A stretch of 64,000 bases of DNA from NCBI RefSeq assembly GCF_900200035.1, contig NZ_FZTC01000045.1:85527-149526 (forward strand), written 5' to 3'. The position numbers and the translations under genes are program-made. Source of the stretch: Klebsiella grimontii (GTDB taxonomy: Bacteria > Pseudomonadota > Gammaproteobacteria > Enterobacterales > Enterobacteriaceae). Of this stretch, positions 58,635 through 64,000 are shown piece after piece (the first letter of the stretch is position 1; every line of letters begins with the position of its first letter). The notes beneath the pieces are model-generated. The model was given only the letters and a program-made list of their open reading frames with translations. It was not told the DNA's origin and searched no databases.

Positions 58635-59774
58635 ATGACACCTCATGTCAGGGTTACACTTTTATCCAGCCTTATCATCTCGGCTATCTTGCTCAGCGGT
58701 TGCGATAATTCAGGCGATGGGCAACCACATGCACAGATACCCCAGGTTTCCGTTTATGTGGTACACAGCGCGCCGCTATCCGTCACCACGGAGCTACCCG
58801 GCCGCACATCAGCCTACCGCGTCGCGGAAGTCCGCCCGCAGGTGAATGGAATAATCCTGCAGCGTAACTTTGTCGAAGGTAGCGATGTCAGCGCAGGACA
58901 GTCGCTTTATCAAATCGATCCGGCGACCTATCAGGCAGCTTACAACAGCACAAAGGGCGATGAAGCGAAAGCGGAGGCCGCAGCCGCCATCGCCCATTTA
59001 ACGGTAAAACGCTACGCGCCTCTTCTCGGCACAAAATATATCAGCCAGCAAGAGTACGATCAGGCGGTGGCGACCGCACGCCAGGCTGATGCCGATGTTA
59101 TCGCTGCAAAAGCAGCCGTGGAAAGCGCGCGTATTAATCTGGCCTACACCAAAGTGACCTCTCCCATCAGCGGCCGTATCGGCAAATCGAGCGTGACCGA
59201 AGGCGCCCTGGTGACGAACGGTCAGGCCGACGCGATGGCGACGGTACAGCAGCTCGACCCCATTTATGTGGACGTTACCGAATCCAGTAATGATTTCATG
59301 CGCCTGAAACAGGAAAGTCTGCAGCACGGCAATGACACCAAAAACGTGCAGTTGATTATGGAAAACGGTCAGCCTTATACGCTTCAGGGCGCTTTACAGT
59401 TTTCTGATGTCACCGTGGATGAGAGCACCGGCTCAATTACGCTACGCGCGATTTTCCCTAACCCACAGCACGCTTTGCTGCCAGGAATGTTTGTTCGCGC
59501 CCGCATTGATGAAGGCGTGTCGCCGAATGCCATTCTCGTTCCCCAGCAGGGAGTCACCCGCACGCCGCGCGGCGAGGCCAGCGTGATGCTCGTTAATGAC
59601 AAAAACCAGGTGGAAACGCGGGCTGTCACCGCTGCGCAGGCGATTGGCGATAAGTGGTTAGTCACCAGCGGTCTGAAAGCCGGTGAAAAAGTTATCGTCA
59701 GCGGTCTGCAGAAAGTACGTCCCGGCGTCACCGTGAAGGCCGAAGAGGATACCGCGACGTCCGTCGCGCAATAA
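58635..59774 (+). CDS. acrE: Multidrug efflux periplasmic adaptor AcrE
   Basis: 379-residue membrane-fusion lipoprotein (E. coli AcrE: 385). Signal peptide with lipobox LLSGC (Cys at about 23). Order of domains: beta-barrel and lipoyl halves, alpha-helical hairpin (about 95-165), membrane-proximal domain; signatures [31 protein letters not shown] and [21 protein letters not shown]. Pairs with AcrF and presumably TolC. A poly-Gln/basic insert around 225-232 of E. coli is shorter here. Confidence 0.93.
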   Translation: MTPHVRVTLLSSLIISAILLSGCDNSGDGQPHAQIPQVSVYVVHSAPLSVTTELPGRTSAYRVAEVRPQVNGIILQRNFVEGSDVSAGQSLYQIDPATYQAAYNSTKGDEAKAEAAAAIAHLTVKRYAPLLGTKYISQQEYDQAVATARQADADVIAAKAAVESARINLAYTKVTSPISGRIGKSSVTEGALVTNGQADAMATVQQLDPIYVDVTESSNDFMRLKQESLQHGNDTKNVQLIMENGQPYTLQGALQFSDVTVDESTGSITLRAIFPNPQHALLPGMFVRARIDEGVSPNAILVPQQGVTRTPRGEASVMLVNDKNQVETRAVTAAQAIGDKWLVTSGLKAGEKVIVSGLQKVRPGVTVKAEEDTATSVAQ

Positions 59775-59787
59775 GGTACAAATCCCT

Positions 59788-62700
59788 ATGTCTAAGTTTT
59801 TTATTCATCGACCGGTCTTCGCCTGGGTGCTGGCGATCATCATGATGATTGCTGGTGGCCTCGCGATTATGCAGCTACCGATTGCACAATACCCGACTAT
59901 CGCGCCGCCAGCGGTGGCGATCTCCGCAACCTATCCGGGTGCGGACGCGCAAACCGTTCAGGATACGGTGACTCAGGTTATCGAACAGAACATGAACGGT
60001 ATCGATAACCTGATGTACATGTCCTCAACCAGCGATTCTGCAGGCGGCGTGACCATCACTCTGACCTTTACGTCGGGTACGGATCCGGATATTGCGCAAG
60101 TTCAGGTGCAGAATAAACTCCAGCTGGCGACGCCGCTTCTGCCTCAGGAAGTACAGCAGCAGGGGATTAGCGTCGAGAAATCAAGCAGTAGCTTCTTGAT
60201 GGTTGCTGGATTCATCTCCGATAACGCCAGCACCACTCAGGATGATATCTCTGACTATGTCGCATCGAACGTCAAAGATACCATCAGCCGCCTTAACGGC
60301 GTTGGCGATGTACAGCTCTTCGGGGCGCAGTATGCAATGCGCGTCTGGCTGGACGGCAATCTCCTGAATAAGTACAACCTCACGCCTGTCGACGTCATTA
60401 ACCAGCTACAGATACAGAACGATCAGATTGCAGCAGGCCAGCTTGGCGGTACGCCAGCCCTTAAAGGCCAGCAGCTAAACGCCTCCATCATTGCTCAGAC
60501 ACGGCTGAAAGACCCGGCAGAGTTTGGCAAAGTGACGCTGCGCGTGAACGCGGATGGCTCAGTGGTGCATCTGAAAGATGTGGCGCGTATTGAGCTGGGT
60601 GGTGAGAACTACAACGTTGTCGCTAAAATCAATGGAAAACCGGCTTCAGGCTTGGGAATTAAACTCGCTACCGGCGCCAATGCCCTCGATACTGCCGCTG
60701 CGATTAAAGCGAAGCTTGCCGAACTGCAGCCATACTTCCCCCAGGGGATGAAGGTCGTCTATCCTTACGACACCACGCCGTTTGTGAAAATCTCAATTCA
60801 TGAGGTCGTGAAGACGCTGTTTGAGGCGATTATCCTCGTCTTCCTGGTAATGTACCTGTTTTTACAGAATATCCGGGCCACGCTGATCCCCACTATTGCG
60901 GTTCCGGTCGTCCTGCTCGGCACCTTTGCCGTCCTGGCAACGTTCGGTTACTCCATCAATACGCTAACCATGTTTGGCATGGTGCTGGCAATAGGCCTTC
61001 TGGTCGACGATGCTATCGTGGTGGTGGAAAACGTCGAACGCGTCATGGTTGAAGAGAAGCTTCCGCCAAAAGAGGCGACGGAAAAATCGATGGCGCAAAT
61101 ACAGGGGGCGCTGGTTGGCATTGCCATGGTGCTCTCGGCGGTGTTTGTCCCGATGGCCTTCTTTGGCGGTTCTACGGGAGCGATTTATCGGCAATTCTCT
61201 ATCACCATCGTCTCCGCCATGGCGCTGTCCGTACTGGTGGCGCTGATCCTGACCCCCGCGCTTTGCGCTACATTATTGAAACCCGCATCAGCCGATCATC
61301 ATGAGAAAAAAGGATTTTTTGGTTGGTTTAACGCGAAATTCGATCGTAGCGTGAGCCACTACACTAACAGCGTTAGTGGGATCCTGCGCTGTACCGGACG
61401 CTATCTCATCATCTATTTGCTGATCGTTGTGGGTATGGCCGTGCTCTTTGTGCGCCTGCCCACCTCCTTCTTGCCGGATGAGGATCAGGGGGTATTTATG
61501 ACCATGATCCAACTGCCTTCAGGCGCAACGCAGGAGCGCACGCAAAAAGTGCTCGATACGGTTACCGATTACTACCTGCATAAAGAGAAGGCGAACGTTG
61601 AAAGCGTCTTTACCGTTAACGGCTTTAGCTTTAGCGGTCAGGGCCAAAACTCCGGTATGGCGTTTGTCAGCCTGAAGCCATGGGAAGAACGCAGTGGTTC
61701 CGAAAATGGCGTTGAGGCCATCATCAAACGAGCAACCGCCGCCTTCAGCCAGATTAAAGATGCCATGGTCTTCCCTTTCAACCTGCCGGCTATTATCGAG
61801 CTGGGTACGGCCACGGGTTTTGACTTTGAGCTTATCGATCAGGGCAACCTCGGCCATAGCGCGCTAACCCAGGCCCGTAATCAGCTCCTTGGTATGGTGA
61901 GAGAGCATCCGGATCAGCTGGTACGCGTTCGCCCGAATGGGCTCGAAGACACGCCGCAATTCAAGCTGGATGTCGATCAGGAGAAAGCTCAGGCTCTGGG
62001 TATTTCGCTATCCGATATCAATGAGACCATTTCCGCGGCGCTGGGGGGATATTACGTCAACGACTTTATTGACCATGGGCGAGTGAAAAAAGTCTACGTT
62101 CAGGCCGATGCAAAATTCCGTATGCTGCCGAGCGATATCAATAATATGTACGTCCGCAGCGCGAATGGCGAAATGGTCCCGTTCTCCGCTTTTGTGACTT
62201 CGCGCTGGGTTTATGGCTCCCCGCGACTGGAGCGCTACAATGGTTTGCCCTCTATGGAAATGCTTGGCGAAGCGGCGCCCGGGAAAAGTACCGGTGATGC
62301 GATGATTTTAATGGAGCAATTGGCCAGCAAGCTTCCTACTGGGATCGGCTACGACTGGACGGGGATGTCTTATCAAGAACGTTTATCCGGTAATCAGGCG
62401 CCAGCTTTATATGCCATTTCACTTATCGTTGTCTTTTTGTGTCTTGCGGCGCTTTATGAAAGCTGGTCTATTCCCTTCTCCGTCATGCTCGTCGTTCCAT
62501 TAGGGGTGGTTGGAGCACTGCTGGCAGCGTCGTTACGTGGGCTTAATAATGACGTTTATTTCCAGGTGGGTTTATTAACAACTATCGGCCTGTCTGCGAA
62601 AAACGCTATTCTTATCGTTGAGTTTGCGAAAGACCTGATGGATAAGGAAGGCAAAGGAATTATCGAAGCCACACTTGAAGCATCTCGTATGCGTTTACGC

Positions 62701-62898
62701 CCTATCCTGATGACTTCGCTGGCCTTTATCCTGGGGGTTCTGCCTCTGGTAATTAGCCACGGAGCCGGCAGCGGCGCCCAAAACGCGGTCGGTACCGGCG
62801 TTATGGGCGGAATGCTGATGGCGACATTGCTGGCTATCTTCTTCGTCCCCGTCTTCTTCGTGGTGGTAAGACGCCGTTTTACGAAACACGCAGAGTAA
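59788..62898 (+). CDS. acrF: RND multidrug efflux transporter AcrF
   Basis: 1036 residues; proton-driven inner-membrane pump with twelve helices and two large periplasmic loops. Proton-relay residues are visible as [20 protein letters not shown] (Asp407/408 type) and Lys in [15 protein letters not shown] (about 940). N-terminal [20 protein letters not shown] is characteristic of AcrB/AcrF. It is closest in layout to AcrF because it follows acrE and faces acrS. A terminator follows 12 bases after the stop. Confidence 0.95.
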   Translation: MSKFFIHRPVFAWVLAIIMMIAGGLAIMQLPIAQYPTIAPPAVAISATYPGADAQTVQDTVTQVIEQNMNGIDNLMYMSSTSDSAGGVTITLTFTSGTDPDIAQVQVQNKLQLATPLLPQEVQQQGISVEKSSSSFLMVAGFISDNASTTQDDISDYVASNVKDTISRLNGVGDVQLFGAQYAMRVWLDGNLLNKYNLTPVDVINQLQIQNDQIAAGQLGGTPALKGQQLNASIIAQTRLKDPAEFGKVTLRVNADGSVVHLKDVARIELGGENYNVVAKINGKPASGLGIKLATGANALDTAAAIKAKLAELQPYFPQGMKVVYPYDTTPFVKISIHEVVKTLFEAIILVFLVMYLFLQNIRATLIPTIAVPVVLLGTFAVLATFGYSINTLTMFGMVLAIGLLVDDAIVVVENVERVMVEEKLPPKEATEKSMAQIQGALVGIAMVLSAVFVPMAFFGGSTGAIYRQFSITIVSAMALSVLVALILTPALCATLLKPASADHHEKKGFFGWFNAKFDRSVSHYTNSVSGILRCTGRYLIIYLLIVVGMAVLFVRLPTSFLPDEDQGVFMTMIQLPSGATQERTQKVLDTVTDYYLHKEKANVESVFTVNGFSFSGQGQNSGMAFVSLKPWEERSGSENGVEAIIKRATAAFSQIKDAMVFPFNLPAIIELGTATGFDFELIDQGNLGHSALTQARNQLLGMVREHPDQLVRVRPNGLEDTPQFKLDVDQEKAQALGISLSDINETISAALGGYYVNDFIDHGRVKKVYVQADAKFRMLPSDINNMYVRSANGEMVPFSAFVTSRWVYGSPRLERYNGLPSMEMLGEAAPGKSTGDAMILMEQLASKLPTGIGYDWTGMSYQERLSGNQAPALYAISLIVVFLCLAALYESWSIPFSVMLVVPLGVVGALLAASLRGLNNDVYFQVGLLTTIGLSAKNAILIVEFAKDLMDKEGKGIIEATLEASRMRLRPILMTSLAFILGVLPLVISHGAGSGAQNAVGTGVMGGMLMATLLAIFFVPVFFVVVRRRFTKHAE

Positions 62899-62910
62899 AT
62901 ACTCTTATCT

Positions 62911-62937
62911 AAAGGCACCTTTCTGGTGCTTTTTTTT
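62911..62937 (+). terminator. acrEF terminator
   Basis: AAGGCACC-N5-GGTGCTTT followed by a long T-run (62930-62937). Confidence 0.9.
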
Positions 62938-63180
62938 CGTCTGCGTATCGGTAACTATCCTGATGATATTAAATGTATTTATTAATTTTTAATAATTGCC
63001 GCGGTTTCCCATACACATTATTTATCTATCGTCTTCTGACTTTCTTCACGATATTTACGTTACTCATAAATTGAGATTATTTACTCTAGCGGCGCCCTGT
63101 ATTGCTGATGATAAAATAAACCGTTCCGTAGGTGTATGGGTTCTCCAATACAGCGAAGCGGATTATTTAGAGGTAACATC

Positions 63181-63402
63181 ATGAATAAATTTATTATAGT
63201 GGCATTGCTGGCAACGCTGCTCGCCGGCTGTGCGCACGACTCTCCGTGTGTGCCGGTTTATGATTCTGAAGGTAGATTAGTCCACACCAATACCTGTATG
63301 AAAGGAACGACCCAGGATAACTGGGAAACTGCTGGCGCGATTGCCGGAGGCGCAGCCGCGATAGCTGGTCTGACGCTCGGTATCGTGGCATTGACGCGTT
63401 AA
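63181..63402 (+). CDS. yhdV: YhdV, small lipoprotein
   Basis: 73-residue outer-membrane-type lipoprotein of unknown function. Signal peptide with lipobox LLAGC (Cys at about 17), conserved HDSPCVPVYDSEGRLVHTNTC and a C-terminal glycine-zipper-like helix (GAIAGGAAAIAGLTLGIVAL). Start MNKFIIVALL follows GAGG. Same position after acrF as in E. coli. Confidence 0.92.
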   Translation: MNKFIIVALLATLLAGCAHDSPCVPVYDSEGRLVHTNTCMKGTTQDNWETAGAIAGGAAAIAGLTLGIVALTR

Positions 63403-63427
63403 TTCCTTTCTCTTCTCTGACATGACA

Positions 63428-63456
63428 GGTACCGGAGTCATATCCGGTACCGCTTT
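63428..63456 (+). terminator. yhdV terminator-like hairpin
   Basis: GGTACCGGA (63428-63436) pairs perfectly with TCCGGTACC (63443-63451); only a short CTTTC follows, so strength is moderate. Confidence 0.65.
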
Positions 63457-63585
63457 CCCCGAAGGTAAGCCCCACGATGCTTAAACTGTATTGCCCGCTG
63501 CTGAAGCCCGGACAAAGCTCCCTCGGATAACAGCGAGCGGATGAAACGTCATTGCCGGATATGATTTTTTCGTGGACGCAAAAAC

Positions 63586-63616
63586 GCAAAAAGCCCATCC
63601 GTCAGGATGGGCTTTT
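63586..63616 (-). terminator. rrn operon terminator
   Basis: AAAAGCCCATCC-GTCA-GGATGGGCTTTT (63589-63616); on the minus strand a T-run follows. It ends the ribosomal RNA operon just after the distal 5S gene. Confidence 0.9.
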
Positions 63617-63626
63617 CACTTATTTG

Positions 63627-63746
63627 ATGCCTGGCAATGCCCTACTCTCACATGGGGAGACCCCACACTACCATCGGCGCTACGGCGTTTCACTTCTGAG
63701 TTCGGCATGGGGTCAGGTGGGACCACCGCGCTATCGTTGCCAGGCA
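63627..63746 (-). rRNA. rrfF: 5S ribosomal RNA, distal copy
   Basis: 120 nt, starting TGCCTGGCAACGATAGCGCG and ending ATTGCCAGGCAT. The body is identical to the upstream 5S copy, but helix I differs from it at both strands (see findings). Second 5S gene after tRNA-Thr, as in E. coli rrnD. Confidence 0.96.
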
Positions 63747-63783
63747 AATTCTTTTCAAATCGCCGAACTTTAACCTAAAAAAC

Positions 63784-63859
63784 TGGTGCTGATACCCAGA
63801 GTCGAACTGGGGACCTCACCCTTACCAAGGGTGCGCTCTACCAACTGAGCCATATCAGC
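63784..63859 (-). tRNA. thrV: tRNA-Thr (anticodon GGT)
   Basis: 76 nt with encoded CCA (63784-63786) and anticodon GGT at 63824-63826. Acceptor stem GCTGATA pairs with TATCAGC; T-loop GTTCGAC present. Matches E. coli thrV, between two 5S genes of rrnD. Confidence 0.98.
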
Positions 63860-63871
63860 ACACTTAATTTG

Positions 63872-63991
63872 ATGCCTGGCAGTTCCCTACTCTCACATGG
63901 GGAGACCCCACACTACCATCGGCGCTACGGCGTTTCACTTCTGAGTTCGGCATGGGGTCAGGTGGGACCACCGCGCTACTGCCGCCAGGCA
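63872..63991 (-). rRNA. rrfD: 5S ribosomal RNA, proximal copy
   Basis: 120 nt, starting TGCCTGGCGGCAGTAGCGCG and ending ACTGCCAGGCAT, the standard enterobacterial 5S ends. The rest of the operon (23S and beyond) lies past the right edge; the last nine bases are spacer. Confidence 0.97.
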
Positions 63992-64000
63992 AATTCTGTT

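Overview
The window is a chromosomal stretch of an enteric gammaproteobacterium, most likely from the Klebsiella/Raoultella/Enterobacter group. This rests on near-identity of many proteins to remembered E. coli K-12 proteins (Fis looks identical), on gene order matching the E. coli arcB-to-rrnD segment, and on differences from E. coli: a tartrate/oxaloacetate-decarboxylase cluster between degS and mdh, msrPQ between acuI and accB, and a periplasmic alpha-carbonic anhydrase between prmA and dusB. Genus is an inference; no database search was possible.

Layout. 1-4541: the start of elbB, the sRNA gene arcZ, arcB and yhcC (minus strand), then a long gltB upstream region. 4542-10430: gltBD, glutamate synthase, followed by a decayed gltF-like gene on the opposite strand. 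11010-14641: sspBA, rpsI-rplM and zapE (minus). 14832-17915: zapG, degQ and degS (plus): cell-envelope growth and periplasmic quality control. 17942-26569: an anaerobic tartrate-utilisation module on the minus strand: a CitG-like protein lacking the usual CitG motifs, Na+-pumping oxaloacetate decarboxylase (oadBAG), a TtdAB-type dehydratase, a membrane anion transporter and two overlapping GntR regulators. Predicted flow: tartrate import, dehydration to oxaloacetate, then decarboxylation to pyruvate with Na+ export; neighbouring mdh can drain oxaloacetate reductively. 26701-29836: mdh, argR, two tandem yhcN-type stress genes and yhcO. 29977-34154: aaeXAB efflux and its divergent regulator aaeR. 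34151-36401: an orphan FucR-like regulator and tldD. 36490-47261: yhdP, rng, maf, mreDCB and csrD, the envelope, cell-shape and RNA-turnover block. 47481-55926: acuI, msrPQ, accBC, yhdT-panF, prmA and cah. 56255-57541: dusB-fis. 57606-63402: acrS, acrEF and yhdV. 63627-64000: the 3' end of an rrn operon on the minus strand (5S, tRNA-Thr, 5S), arranged as in E. coli rrnD.

Most of the window is conserved core genome. The accessory or less ordinary parts are the tartrate/oad module with its divergent CitG-like protein, the gltF-like pseudogene, the yhcN duplication, the orphan FucR paralogue, cah, and the gltB leader. Comparisons with E. coli are from memory of those sequences; domain statements are from visible motifs.
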